A stretch of DNA of 27,831 bases from assembly GCF_937926365.1 (NCBI RefSeq), contig NZ_CALAOH010000047.1, forward strand, positions 1 to 27,831, read 5' to 3'. A program made the position numbers and the translations under genes. Positions 1 to 9,200 of this stretch are shown in pieces (position 1 is the stretch's first letter; every line of letters begins with the position of its first letter). The notes below the pieces were generated by a model. The model ran no database searches. It saw only the letters and a list, made by a program, of their open reading frames with translations, and had not been told where the DNA came from. Origin of the DNA: an uncultured Azohydromonas sp. (lineage in GTDB: Bacteria; Pseudomonadota; Gammaproteobacteria; Burkholderiales; Burkholderiaceae_C).

Positions 1-664
1 GGTGGCCCGCGACATCGCCGCCGCCGGCGGCACCGCCGTGGCCGTGGAATGCGACGTCGGCCGCGAGGCCGGCGTGCGCGAGGCCGCGCAGCGGGTGCGC
101 CGGGCGCTGGGCGACTGCGGCGTGCTGGTCAACAACGCCGGGATGCTCAAGGCCGGCGCGCTGGACAGCGTGAGCGTGGAGGACTGGAACGCGGTGCTGG
201 CCGTGAACCTCACCGGCGCGCTGCTGTGCGCCCGCGCCTTCCAGCCGCAGCTGCTGGCCGCGGGGCAGGGCAGCATCGTCAACGTCGCCTCCATCGCCGC
301 GCTGCACCCGCAGACGCGCAGCGGCGCCTACAGCCCGAGCAAGGCCGGCGTGCTGCTGCTGTCGCGCCAGCTCGCGGCGGAGTGGGGCCCGCTGGGCCTG
401 CGCAGCAACGCCCTCTGTCCCGGCATGATCCGCACCCCGCTGTCGGCCAAGTTCTACGAGGAGCCGGGTTTCGAGGCCAGGCGCGCCGCCGTCACCGCCA
501 GCCGCCGCGTGGGCGAGCCCATCGACATCGCCAACGCCGCGCTGTTCCTCGCCAGCGTGCGCAGCGCCTACCTCAACGGTGCCGAGCTGGTCGTGGACGG
601 CGGCATGGACACCATGTTGATGGACCTCGTGCCGCGCCCCGGCTTCAACGCCACCACCGCCTGA
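1..664 (+). CDS. SDR family oxidoreductase, 5' end cut by window edge
   Basis: This is an NAD(P)-dependent short-chain dehydrogenase/reductase that would oxidise or reduce a hydroxyl/keto group in the cytoplasm. About 220 residues are visible. The NNAG motif, a catalytic Ser in NVASIAAL, the YSPSK form of YxxxK and a C-terminal VDGG motif are all present. The N-terminal glycine-rich nucleotide-binding loop is missing, and the frame is open at base 1, so the gene begins upstream and the GTG at base 2 is probably not the start. The stop is 75 bases before a flavin dehydrogenase on the same strand, which suggests one catabolic operon. The substrate cannot be read from the sequence. Class assignment is secure; the specific reaction is unknown. 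Confidence 0.92.
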   Translation, partial: VARDIAAAGGTAVAVECDVGREAGVREAAQRVRRALGDCGVLVNNAGMLKAGALDSVSVEDWNAVLAVNLTGALLCARAFQPQLLAAGQGSIVNVASIAALHPQTRSGAYSPSKAGVLLLSRQLAAEWGPLGLRSNALCPGMIRTPLSAKFYEEPGFEARRAAVTASRRVGEPIDIANAALFLASVRSAYLNGAELVVDGGMDTMLMDLVPRPGFNATTA

Positions 665-739
665 TCCCGTCCCGGCGCCGCCGCGCGGGCCGGTTTCTTC
701 CCGACTTTCGTCTATCTCCTCAACCAGGAGGGCTGCCGC

Positions 740-2509
740 ATGGGCGCCACCAATCCATCCCGTACCTCGCACTGCGACCTGCTCGTCATCGGCTCCGGGG
801 CCGGCGGCCTGTCCACCGCCGTCACGGCGAAAAAACTCGGCCTCGACGTGGTCGTGGTCGAGAAGGACACCGTCTTCGGCGGCACCACCGCCTTCTCCGG
901 CGGCGTGCTGTGGATTCCCGGCAACCCGCACAAGGCCGCAGGCGTGCGCGACAGCCGCGAGGCCGCGCGCGAGTACCTGCGCCACGAGACCGGCGCCTTC
1001 TTCGACGCGGCGGCCGTGGACGCCTTCCTGGACCGGGGGCCGGAGATGGTCGAGTTCTTCGAGCGCGAGACGGCCGTGAAATTCGTGCCCACGCTCTACC
1101 CCGACTACCACCCCACCGTGCCGGGCGGCGTGGACGTGGGCCGCTCCATCCTGGCCGCGCCCTACGACATCCGCGGCCTGGGCGCCGACATGGCGCGGCT
1201 GCGCCCGCCGCTGCGGACCATCACCTTCATCGGGATGATGTTCAACAGCTCCAACGCCGACCTGAAGCACTTCTTCAACGCCACGAAGTCGCTGGCGTCC
1301 TTCGTCTACGTGGTGCGGCGCCTGGCCAAGCACCTGAAGGAGCTGGCGCTGTACCGGCGCGGCGTCAACGTCACCAGCGGCAACGCGCTGGCGGCGCGGC
1401 TGGCGAAAAGCGCGCTGGACCTGGGTATTCCCATCCACACCGGCACGCCGGCGCGCGAGCTGCTGCTCGAAGGCGGCCGCGTGGTGGGGGCGCGCGTGTT
1501 GGGCCCGGACGGCGAGATGGAGGTCCGCGCCCGCCGCGGCGTGGTACTGGCCAGCGGCGGTTTCTCGCATGACGTGGAGCGGATCCGGACGGCCTATGCG
1601 CACCTGCGCCGCGGCGGCGAGCATCTCTCGCCCGTGCCCCAGGGCAACACCGGCGACGGCGCACGCATGGCGGAGCAGGCGGGCGGCACGGTGCCCATCC
1701 GCTACCCGCAGCCGGCGGCGTGGATGCCGGTGTCCAAGGTGCCGCTGGGCCAGGGCCGCGTGGGCGTGTTCCCGCACCTGCTGGACCGCTACAAGCCCGG
1801 GATCATCGGCGTCACGCGCCAGGGCCAGCGCTTCTGCAACGAGTCCGAGAGCTACCACGACGTGGGCGCGGCAATGGTCGAGGCTTGCCGGAACGAGCGC
1901 GAGACCGCGATGTGGCTGGTGTGCGACCACGCCACGCTGCGCAAGTACGGCCTGGGCTACGTGAAGCCCGCGCCCATGCCCCTGGGGCGTTTCCTGCGCA
2001 ACGGCTACCTGGTGAAGGGCCGCAGCCTGGCGGAGCTGGCGCAGCGCGCCGGCATCGACGCCGCGGGGCTGGAGCGCACGGTGCGCGAATACAACCAGGG
2101 CGCCGCGCGCGGCGTGGACGCGCAGTTCGGCCGCGGCAGTACTGCCTTCAACCGCTACCTGGCGGACCCGGCGCGGCAGCCCAACCCCTGCGTGGCGCCG
2201 GTGGGCGAGGGGCCGTACTACGCGCTCAAGGTGGTGATGGGCGACCTGGGCACCTTCGACGGCATCCGCACCGACGTGGCGGGCCGGGTGCTGGACGGGC
2301 AGGGCGGCGCCATCGAGGGCCTGTATGCCGTGGGCAACGACCGCGCCAGCGTCATGGGCGGCAACTACCCGGGCGCCGGCATCACGCTGGGGCCGATCAT
2401 GACCTTCGGCTACCTCACGGCGCGGCACATCGCCGGCGTCGAGGCTTCGCTGGTGCAGCCGCCGGCCCCGGCGCCGCGGGACGCGAAGGAGCTGCGCCAT
2501 GCCGCCTGA
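740..2509 (+). CDS. FAD-dependent 3-ketosteroid dehydrogenase-like oxidoreductase
   Basis: This 589-residue flavoprotein belongs to the fumarate reductase/3-ketosteroid delta-1-dehydrogenase superfamily. The N-terminus carries the FAD-binding VIGSGAGG loop (residues about 15-22) followed by an acidic VVEKD turn. A second FAD contact appears late, as AVGNDRAS and then GNYPGAG. In KstD enzymes the catalytic Tyr and Gly sit in a comparable YPxxG element; here these are Tyr543 and Gly547. A ring-desaturating dehydrogenase is therefore plausible, but steroid specificity is not shown, and many Burkholderiales paralogs act on unknown cyclic substrates. The ATG follows an AGGAGGG-like ribosome site. 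The gene overlaps the next gene by 11 bases, so the two are probably translationally coupled. Confidence 0.9.
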   Translation: MGATNPSRTSHCDLLVIGSGAGGLSTAVTAKKLGLDVVVVEKDTVFGGTTAFSGGVLWIPGNPHKAAGVRDSREAAREYLRHETGAFFDAAAVDAFLDRGPEMVEFFERETAVKFVPTLYPDYHPTVPGGVDVGRSILAAPYDIRGLGADMARLRPPLRTITFIGMMFNSSNADLKHFFNATKSLASFVYVVRRLAKHLKELALYRRGVNVTSGNALAARLAKSALDLGIPIHTGTPARELLLEGGRVVGARVLGPDGEMEVRARRGVVLASGGFSHDVERIRTAYAHLRRGGEHLSPVPQGNTGDGARMAEQAGGTVPIRYPQPAAWMPVSKVPLGQGRVGVFPHLLDRYKPGIIGVTRQGQRFCNESESYHDVGAAMVEACRNERETAMWLVCDHATLRKYGLGYVKPAPMPLGRFLRNGYLVKGRSLAELAQRAGIDAAGLERTVREYNQGAARGVDAQFGRGSTAFNRYLADPARQPNPCVAPVGEGPYYALKVVMGDLGTFDGIRTDVAGRVLDGQGGAIEGLYAVGNDRASVMGGNYPGAGITLGPIMTFGYLTARHIAGVEASLVQPPAPAPRDAKELRHAA

Positions 2510-2846
2510 TCTCGCGCGCTTCCCGCTCGTGGACCACCGCGTCTACACCATCGCGCTGCGGCGCATGAACGAGTTCATCGAGGTCTTCGACCGGCTGGCG
2601 ATGCCGGTGCTGATGGAAACGCTGGGCCACCCCGTCGGCTTCCACGTCAGCCAGGTGGGCCCGCTGAACCAGTTCGTGCACCTGTGGGCCTACGAGAGCC
2701 TGGCCGAGTACGAGCGCCGCAGCGCGCTGCGCGACCGCCACCCGGACTTCCCGGCCTACCTGCAGGCCTCGGAGCATCTGATCGTGGCGCAGGAGAACCG
2801 GCTCATCCGCCGGGTGGAGTTGCCCAGCCTGCGCCAGCAGGGCTGA
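2499..2846 (+). CDS. NIPSNAP family protein
   Basis: This 115-residue soluble protein looks like a dimeric alpha/beta-barrel (ferredoxin-like) NIPSNAP member. The family pattern is recognisable: an early YTIALRRMNEFIEVF segment, a central GFHVSQVGPLNQFVHLWAYES segment (described here in part, residues about 46-66), and a C-terminal half with LAEYERRSALRD and a helix ending near NRLIRR. Such proteins often sit beside catabolic dehydrogenases or monooxygenases, but their chemistry is poorly defined. The ATG lies inside the last codons of the flavin dehydrogenase (11-base overlap), so co-translation is likely. It precedes a solute-binding protein by 45 bases. Family call is good; function is unknown. 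Confidence 0.85.
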   Translation: MPPDLARFPLVDHRVYTIALRRMNEFIEVFDRLAMPVLMETLGHPVGFHVSQVGPLNQFVHLWAYESLAEYERRSALRDRHPDFPAYLQASEHLIVAQENRLIRRVELPSLRQQG

Positions 2847-2878
2847 AGCGGCGACGACGAACGAAAGACATCACACCA

Positions 2879-2884
2879 AAGGAG
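2879..2884 (+). promoter_or_regulatory. Strong ribosome binding site of the Bug protein gene
   Basis: An AAGGAG-type sequence lies a few bases before the ATG at 2892. It is the clearest Shine-Dalgarno in this operon and fixes the start of the solute-binding protein. Confidence 0.7.
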
Positions 2885-2891
2885 ACAAGCC

Positions 2892-3890
2892 ATGAAGACG
2901 ATCCAACACACCCTCTCGCGCCGCCGCCTCGTGCAGGCCGCCGCGCTGTGCACCCTGAGCGCCCTGGGCGCGACCGCACCGGTCCTGGCGCAGACCGCCT
3001 GGCCTTCCAAACCGATCCGGCTGGTGGTGGGCTTCCCGCCCGGCGGCACCACGGACGTGATGGCGCGGGTGGTGGCGGCCCCGCTGCAGAAGGCGCTGGG
3101 CCAGCCCGTGATCGTGGACAACAAGCCCGGCGCCAGCGGCAACCTGGCGGTGAGCGAGGTGGGCAAGGCGCCGGCCGACGGCTACACGCTGATGGTGGCG
3201 CCGATCTCGGTGCAGACGGCCAACCCGCACCTGTTCAAGCCGGCGCTGAATCCGGAACGCGACCTGCAGCCCGTGGCCAGCCTCGGCTACGCGCAGCTGT
3301 ACCTGGTGGCGCGCAAGGACCTGCCGGTGAAGAACGTGGCCGAGCTGGTGCAGCTGGCCAAGGCCCAGCCCGGCAAGCTGAGCTACGGCTCCGGCGGCCC
3401 GGGCACGCAGATGCACCTGGTGGCCGAGCTGTTCAAGCAGCAGGCCGGCGTGGACGCCGTGCACGTGCCCTACCGCGGCGCGGCGCCGGCGCTGCAGGAC
3501 CTGCTGGCCGGGCAGATCGACTACTACTTCGACCCCGCCACCGGCTTCAGCCACCTGCGCGAGGGCCGGGCGAAGCTGCTGGCGGTGAGCGGCACGCGGC
3601 GCTCGCCCTTCTTCCCGGACGCGCCCACGCTGGCCGAGGCGGGCGTCAAGGGCGTGGAGCTGGGCAACTGGTTCGGGGTGTTCGCACCCGCGGCCACGCC
3701 GGCGGAGGTGGTGGCGCGGCTGGGCCAGGAGATCGCCCGCGCGGTGGCACAGCCGGAGGTGAAGCAGCGCTTCGCGGAGCTGGGGGCGGAACCGGTGGCG
3801 CAGGGCGGCGCGGCTTTCCGCAAGACGATTGCCGACGAGGGGCGGCTGCTGTCGGCGCTGATCCGGGACCGGCGCATCGCCATCGACTAA
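2892..3890 (+). CDS. Bug-family tripartite tricarboxylate transporter substrate-binding protein
   Basis: This is a 332-residue periplasmic solute-binding protein of the Bug/TctC family, which captures carboxylates or other small organics for tripartite tricarboxylate transporters or for sensing. The N-terminus has an SRRRLVQ twin-arginine-like motif, a hydrophobic stretch and a likely signal cleavage after VLAQ. Then come the hallmark WPSKPIRLVVGFPPGG element and a PGASGN loop, with VPYRG further on. No TctA/TctB membrane genes are adjacent, which is usual for the large orphan Bug sets of Burkholderiales. As the last gene of a dehydrogenase operon, it probably binds the operon's substrate or an intermediate (inference). 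The gene converges on the 6-phosphogluconate dehydrogenase gene with 40 bases between stops. Confidence 0.93.
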   Translation: MKTIQHTLSRRRLVQAAALCTLSALGATAPVLAQTAWPSKPIRLVVGFPPGGTTDVMARVVAAPLQKALGQPVIVDNKPGASGNLAVSEVGKAPADGYTLMVAPISVQTANPHLFKPALNPERDLQPVASLGYAQLYLVARKDLPVKNVAELVQLAKAQPGKLSYGSGGPGTQMHLVAELFKQQAGVDAVHVPYRGAAPALQDLLAGQIDYYFDPATGFSHLREGRAKLLAVSGTRRSPFFPDAPTLAEAGVKGVELGNWFGVFAPAATPAEVVARLGQEIARAVAQPEVKQRFAELGAEPVAQGGAAFRKTIADEGRLLSALIRDRRIAID

Positions 3891-3930
3891 AGGATGCGGC
3901 CGCAACCGGTGGCTTGCCCGGCTTGCGCTC

Positions 3931-4914
3931 TTACTTCTTGACCTCGACGTGTCCGCCGAACTTGAAGCGCAGCGCCGAGAGCATCTTCTCGGCGTAGGTG
4001 TGGTCCTGGCGCGAGCGGAAGCGCGTGTAGAGCGCGGCGGTGAGCACCTCGGCGGGCACGGCCTCCTCGATGGCGGTCTCCACCGTCCAGCGGCCCTCGC
4101 CGGAGTCCTGCACCACGCCGGAGAAGTTGGACAGGCTCTCGTTCTCGGCCAGCGCGTCGGCGGCCAGGTCCAGCAACCAGCTCGACACCACGCTGCCGCG
4201 GCGCCAGAGCTCGGCGATGTCGGCCACCGGCAGCTCGTAGCGGCGCTCGGCGGGCACCTGCGGCTTGCTGGCGCTGCGCATGATGTCGAAGCCTTCCGCC
4301 ATGGCCTGCATCATTCCGTACTCGATGCCGTTGTGGATCATCTTGACGAAGTGCCCCGCGCCGGCCGGGCCGCAGTGCAGCCAGCCGCGCTCGGCGGTGC
4401 CCGTCTCGGACGATCCGGTGCGCGCGGGCGTGCGCTCGATGCCGCCCACGCCCGGGGCCAGGGTCTCGAAGATCGGCGCCAGGCGCTGCACCACCTCGGC
4501 CTCGCCGCCGATCATCAGGCAGTAGCCGCGCTCCAGGCCCCAGACGCCGCCGCTGGTGCCGACGTCCAGGTAGTGCAGGCCCTTGGCGCGCAGTTCGGCG
4601 GCGCGGCGCACGTCGTCGTGGAAATGGGTGTTGCCGCCGTCGATGATCACGTCGCCCGGCGACAGCCGCCCGGCCAGCGCGGCGATGGTCTCCTCGGTGA
4701 CGCGCCCGTGCGGCAGCATCACCCATACCGCGCGCGGCGCCCGCAGCTGCGCCACCAGCGCGTCCAGGTCCGCCGCGGGCACGGCGCCGTCGCCGGCCAG
4801 CTTCTCCACGGTGCCGGCATCGGTATCGAACACCACGCACTCGTGCCCGGCGCGCATCAGCCGCCGCACGAGGTTGCCGCCCATGCGGCCCAATCCCACC
4901 ATCCCGAGTTGCAT
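3931..4914 (-). CDS. gnd: 6-phosphogluconate dehydrogenase, short (decarboxylating) type
   Basis: The enzyme oxidatively decarboxylates 6-phosphogluconate to ribulose 5-phosphate in the pentose phosphate pathway. The protein of about 327 residues has the GLGRMGGN dinucleotide loop at its N-terminus, a DVGTSGG substrate-binding segment (about 117-123) and the catalytic FVKMIHNG motif (Lys about 191, Asn about 195). The length matches the short, often NAD-preferring class rather than the roughly 470-residue classical enzyme. I chose the ATG at 4914 over the in-frame ATG at 4923 because family members begin MQLGM and an AGGA lies about 7 bases upstream of it. The gene is transcribed alone, between a convergent Bug gene and an AraC gene upstream on the same strand. 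Confidence 0.93.
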   Translation of the reverse strand: MQLGMVGLGRMGGNLVRRLMRAGHECVVFDTDAGTVEKLAGDGAVPAADLDALVAQLRAPRAVWVMLPHGRVTEETIAALAGRLSPGDVIIDGGNTHFHDDVRRAAELRAKGLHYLDVGTSGGVWGLERGYCLMIGGEAEVVQRLAPIFETLAPGVGGIERTPARTGSSETGTAERGWLHCGPAGAGHFVKMIHNGIEYGMMQAMAEGFDIMRSASKPQVPAERRYELPVADIAELWRRGSVVSSWLLDLAADALAENESLSNFSGVVQDSGEGRWTVETAIEEAVPAEVLTAALYTRFRSRQDHTYAEKMLSALRFKFGGHVEVKK

Positions 4915-5002
4915 CACGGTCATCCTGCTTGCGCCGTCCCGTGTGGACAGCGCTGTCCAAAATGACCGGCAGTGTACCGGGTGGTTACATCTGGACTTGG
5001 CG

Positions 5003-6073
5003 TCAGGGTGAAAGCCGCGGCTGGGCCGGCAGGGCCGCGCCCTGTGGCGCGGCCCGCGCCCGGTACTCGCCGGGCTGCATGCCGAGCCACTTGCGGAACG
5101 CGCGGTGGAAGGCGCTGGCGTCCTCGTAGCCCAGCCGCGCGGCGATGGCCTCCACGCTCAGCCGCGTGCCGGTGAGCAGGTGGATGGCGGCGTCGCGGCG
5201 CAGCGCGTCCTTCAGGCCCTGGTAGCTCGCGCCCTCGGCCGCCAGGCGCCGGCGCAGCGTGTTGGCGCTCTGGTGCAGCTCGGCCGCCACCGTCTCCAGC
5301 CGCGGCCACTCGGCGCCGGCCTCGACGCAGGGTTTCAGCCGGCGGCGCACGCGCGCGGCCGTCCCTTCCTCGTTGCGGTATTTCAGGAACACCGAGCGCG
5401 GGGCGGCGGCCAGGAAGAGTTTCAAGCCGCGCTCGTCCTGCACCACCGGGGCGCCCAGCAGCGCGGCGTCGAAGGCCACCGCCGTGTCTGGCGCGTCGAA
5501 CTCCAGCTGCGGCGAGTACATCAGCGCGTACTCGCGCGCGTGCGCCGGGCGCGGGTAGGCGAAGCGCGCCCAGCGCAGCGGGATGCGCCGCCCGGCCAGC
5601 CAGCACATCAGGCCGTGCACCAGCACCAGGAAAGTCTCGACGGCGAAGCGCCGCGTGTCCTCGTCCTGGATGCGATGGCTCACGACGATCCGCGCCTCGC
5701 CGCCGCACACCGACAGCTCGGCGCCGATGTCGTCGAGCAGGCACCCGAAGCCGCGCAGCACCCGGCGCAGCGCCTGCCCCAGGTCCGCCGCCGGCAGCAG
5801 CGAGCGGCACAGCAACTTGAAGCTGCCGGGCTTCATGCGGCGCGTGTCCAGCCCGAAGAACTCGTCGTCCATCTCCGCCGCCACCGCCAGCCACAGCGCG
5901 GCGAAGGCGTCGGCCGTGACGCGCGACTGCGGCCCGCGCAGCAGCTCGGCCGGGATGCCCACCGCCTGCAGCACGCGCGCGCGCGCCGCGCCGTCCAGCC
6001 GCGCCACGGCGGCCAGCACGAAGGCGATGGAAACGGTGTCCTTTTCTTCCAGGGAAACGGGGGCGGGATGCAT
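5003..6073 (-). CDS. AraC family transcriptional regulator (arabinose-binding-like N-terminal domain)
   Basis: This 356-residue regulator has a long N-terminal effector domain (about 1-230). It resembles the arabinose_bd domain found in OruR/ArgR-like members, not a cupin. The C-terminal AraC DNA-binding domain has two helix-turn-helix units (about 250-340): one around VAAELHQSANTLRRRL, and the second ending in AFHRAFRKWLGMQPGEYR, a classic AraC signature. It is divergent from icmF across a 173-base gap that holds inverted and direct repeats. It therefore probably controls icmF and the downstream dehydrogenase, perhaps in response to a branched-chain acid or acyl-CoA (inference). The start ATG at 6073 has only a weak upstream TGAGA-like site. 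Confidence 0.92.
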   Translation of the reverse strand: MHPAPVSLEEKDTVSIAFVLAAVARLDGAARARVLQAVGIPAELLRGPQSRVTADAFAALWLAVAAEMDDEFFGLDTRRMKPGSFKLLCRSLLPAADLGQALRRVLRGFGCLLDDIGAELSVCGGEARIVVSHRIQDEDTRRFAVETFLVLVHGLMCWLAGRRIPLRWARFAYPRPAHAREYALMYSPQLEFDAPDTAVAFDAALLGAPVVQDERGLKLFLAAAPRSVFLKYRNEEGTAARVRRRLKPCVEAGAEWPRLETVAAELHQSANTLRRRLAAEGASYQGLKDALRRDAAIHLLTGTRLSVEAIAARLGYEDASAFHRAFRKWLGMQPGEYRARAAPQGAALPAQPRLSP

Positions 6074-6246
6074 GGTCTCAGACGGCTCGCCACTGCGGGT
6101 GCACGTTCATCGTGCGGCGGGCGGCTGGAAGTCTAAGGCTTGAAACTGGCAAAAACTGCCAACACGGTTGATGGCTCGCACCATCGCGCAAGCGCGCTCG
6201 TGGGCCTATCGTCGCGGGCTACAAGAGCCTTGCCTGGAGACGCGCC
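6074..6246. promoter_or_regulatory. Divergent control region between the AraC gene and icmF
   Basis: This 173-base intergenic region must hold both divergent promoters. It contains TGGCA-N5-TGCCA (6147-6161), which can also be read as two ACTGsCA half-sites 10 bases apart (from 6145 and 6155). It also contains GATGG-N6-CCATC (6170-6185) and a GCGC-N2-GCGC palindrome just after. The 10-base half-site period would suit an AraC protein on one DNA face. A GGAG near 6236 is the likely icmF ribosome site. No confident -35/-10 pair is visible. Confidence 0.5.
6145..6161. promoter_or_regulatory. Candidate AraC operator: tandem ACTGsCA half-sites / TGGCA-N5-TGCCA
   Basis: Two near-identical 7-mers, ACTGGCA and ACTGCCA, start 10 bases apart and together form a TGGCA-N5-TGCCA palindrome. 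The site sits about 70-100 bases before both divergent start codons. Assignment to the neighbouring AraC protein is by position only. Confidence 0.35.
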
Positions 6247-9200
6247 ATGACCGATCTGTCCGCCGAATTCAAGTCGCTTGCCGAGTACCGCCCGGTGCAC
6301 CGGCTGCGCTTCGTCACCGCCGCCGCGCTCTTCGACGGGCATGACGCGTCGATCAACATCATGCGGCGCATCCTCATGGGCATGGGCGCGGAGGTGATCC
6401 ACCTCGGCCACAACCGCTCGGTGGACGAGGTCGTGACCGCCGCGCTGCAGGAGGACGCGCACGGCATCGCCGTGAGCTCCTACCAGGGCGGGCACGTGGA
6501 GTTCTTCAAGTACATGGTGGAGCTGCTGCGCGCGCGCGGCGGGGAGCAGATCCAGGTCTTCGGCGGCGGCGGCGGCGTGATCGTGCCGGCCGAGATCCGC
6601 GAGCTGCAGGACGCCGGCGTGGCGCGCATCTTCAGCCCCGAGGACGGCCAGCGCATGGGGCTGCAGGGAATGATCGGCGAGATGCTGATGCGCTGCGACC
6701 GCGACCTGACCCAGGGCGCGCCCACCGAGGTGTCGGCGCTGCAGGGCCACGGCGATGCCGCCTGGCGCGCGCTGTCGCGGCTGATCACCGCGCTGGAGAA
6801 CGGCGCCGCGGACGCGGGCCTGGTGAAGGCGCTGCACGAGGGCGCGGCCCAGCTGCGCGTGCCGGTGCTGGGCATCACCGGCACCGGCGGCGCGGGCAAG
6901 AGCAGCCTCACCGACGAGCTCATCCGCCGGCTGCGCCTGGACCAGGACGACAGCCTGCGCATCGCCGTCGTCTCCATCGACCCCTCGCGGCGCAAGAGCG
7001 GCGGCGCGCTGCTGGGCGACCGCATCCGCATGAACGCCATCGGGCCGTGGCAGCAGGGTTCTCGCGTCTTCATGCGCAGCCTCGCCACGCGACAGGCCGG
7101 CAGCGAGATCAGCGCCGCGCTGCCCGACGTCATCGCCGCCTGCAAGTGCGCCGGCTTCGACCTGGTGATCGTCGAGACCTCGGGCATCGGCCAGGGCGAC
7201 GCCGCCATCGTGCCGATGGTGGACGTGCCGATGTACGTGATGACGCCCGAGTTCGGTGCGGCCAGCCAGCTGGAGAAGATCGACATGCTCGACTTCGCCG
7301 AGTTCGTGGCCATCAACAAGTTCGACCGCAAGGGCGCGCAGGACGCACTGCGCGACGTGGCCAAGCAGGTGCAGCGCAACCGCCAAGCCTTCGGCAAGCG
7401 GCCTGAAGAAATGCCGGTGTACGGCACCATGGCCAGCCGCTTCAACGACGATGGCGTCACGGCGCTGTACCAGGGACTCAAGGCCCGCCTCTCTGAGCTA
7501 GGTCTGCAGCTCGGCGATGGCCGGCTGCCGCGCGTGGACACGCGCCACAGCACCCAGCAGGTGCCCATCGTGCCGGGCACGCGCATGCGCTACCTGGCCG
7601 ACATCGCCGAGGCAGTGCGCAGCTACAAGCGCCACGCGCTGCAGCAGGCTCACATCGCGCGCGAGGCCCAGCAGCTGAGCTCGTCGCTGCGCATGCTGGC
7701 CACCGAGTGCGCGGATGTGGACGCTGGCGTCGTTGACGCATCGCTGCAGCGGCTGCTGCAGGATCGCGAGTCGCGCATGGGCCGCCAGGCCCGCAAGCTC
7801 CTGGCGCAGTGGCCCGACTTGCAGCGCGCCTACGCCGGCGACGAGTACGTGGTGAAGATCCGCGACAAGGAAATCCGGACCCAACTCACGCACACGTCGC
7901 TGTCGGGCAGCAAGATCCGCAAGGTGGCGCTGCCGCGCTACGAGGACCATGGCGAGCAGCTCAAGTGGCTGATGCTGGAGAACGTGCCCGGCAGCTTCCC
8001 CTACACCGCGGGCACCTTCGCCTTCAAGCGCGAGGGGGAGGATCCGACGCGCATGTTCGCCGGCGAGGGCGATGCCTTCCGCACCAACCGCCGCTTCAAG
8101 CTGGTCTCCGAGGGCATGCCCGCCAAGCGCCTGTCCACGGCTTTCGACTCGGTCACGCTGTACGGCAACGACCCGGATCTTCGTCCCGACATCTACGGCA
8201 AGGTGGGCAACTCCGGTGTCTCGATCGCGACGCTGGAGGACATGAAGGTGCTGTACTCGGGCTTCGACCTGTGCAACCCGAGCACCTCGGTGTCGATGAC
8301 CATCAACGGCCCGGCGCCGACGATCCTGGCCATGTTCATGAACACGGCCATCGACCAGCAGATCGACAAGTTCGCGGCGGACAACGGCCGCGACGCGACC
8401 GACGACGAGCTCCGGAAAATCCGTGAATGGGCACTGGCCAACGTGCGCGGCACGGTGCAGGCCGACATCCTCAAGGAGGACCAGGGGCAGAACACCTGCA
8501 TCTTCTCCACCGAGTTCAGCCTCAAGGTCATGGGCGACATCGCCTCGTACTTCGTGCACCACCAGGTGCGCAACTTCTACTCGGTATCGATCTCGGGCTA
8601 CCACATCGCCGAGGCCGGCGCGAACCCCATCAGCCAGCTCGCCTTCACGCTGTCCAACGGCTTCACCTTCGTGGAAGCGTACCTGGCGCGCGGCATGCAC
8701 ATCGACGACTTCGCACCCAACCTGAGCTTCTTCTTCAGCAACGGCATGGACCCGGAGTACACCGTGCTGGGCCGCGTGGCGCGGCGCATCTGGGCCGTGG
8801 CCATGCGCGACCGCTACGGCGCCAACGAACGCAGCCAGAAGCTCAAGTACCACGTGCAGACCAGCGGGCGCAGCCTGCACGCGCAGGAGATCGCGTTCAA
8901 CGACATCCGCACCACGCTGCAGGCGCTGATCGCGATCTACGACAACTGCAACTCGCTGCACACCAACGCCTACGACGAGGCCATCACCACGCCCACCGAG
9001 GAGAGCGTGCGCCGCGCGATGGCGATCCAGCTCATCATCAACCGCGAGTGGGGCCTGGCGAAGTGCGAGAACCCCAACCAGGGCGCCTTCGTGATCGAGG
9101 AGTTGACGGAGCTGGTGGAGGAGGCGGTGCTGGCCGAATTCGAGCGCATCTCCGAGCGCGGCGGCGTGCTGGGGGCGATGGAGACGGGCTACCAGCGCAG

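Noticed and set aside
740..2509. Calling the flavoprotein a true 3-ketosteroid delta-1-dehydrogenase
   Set aside because: Motifs support the superfamily and the YPxxG element, but no steroid-catabolism genes are visible and paralogs have other substrates.
6147..6161. TGGCA-N5-TGCCA as a eukaryotic NFI-like site
   Set aside because: Resemblance is accidental in a bacterial genome; a bacterial AraC-type operator is the more sensible reading.
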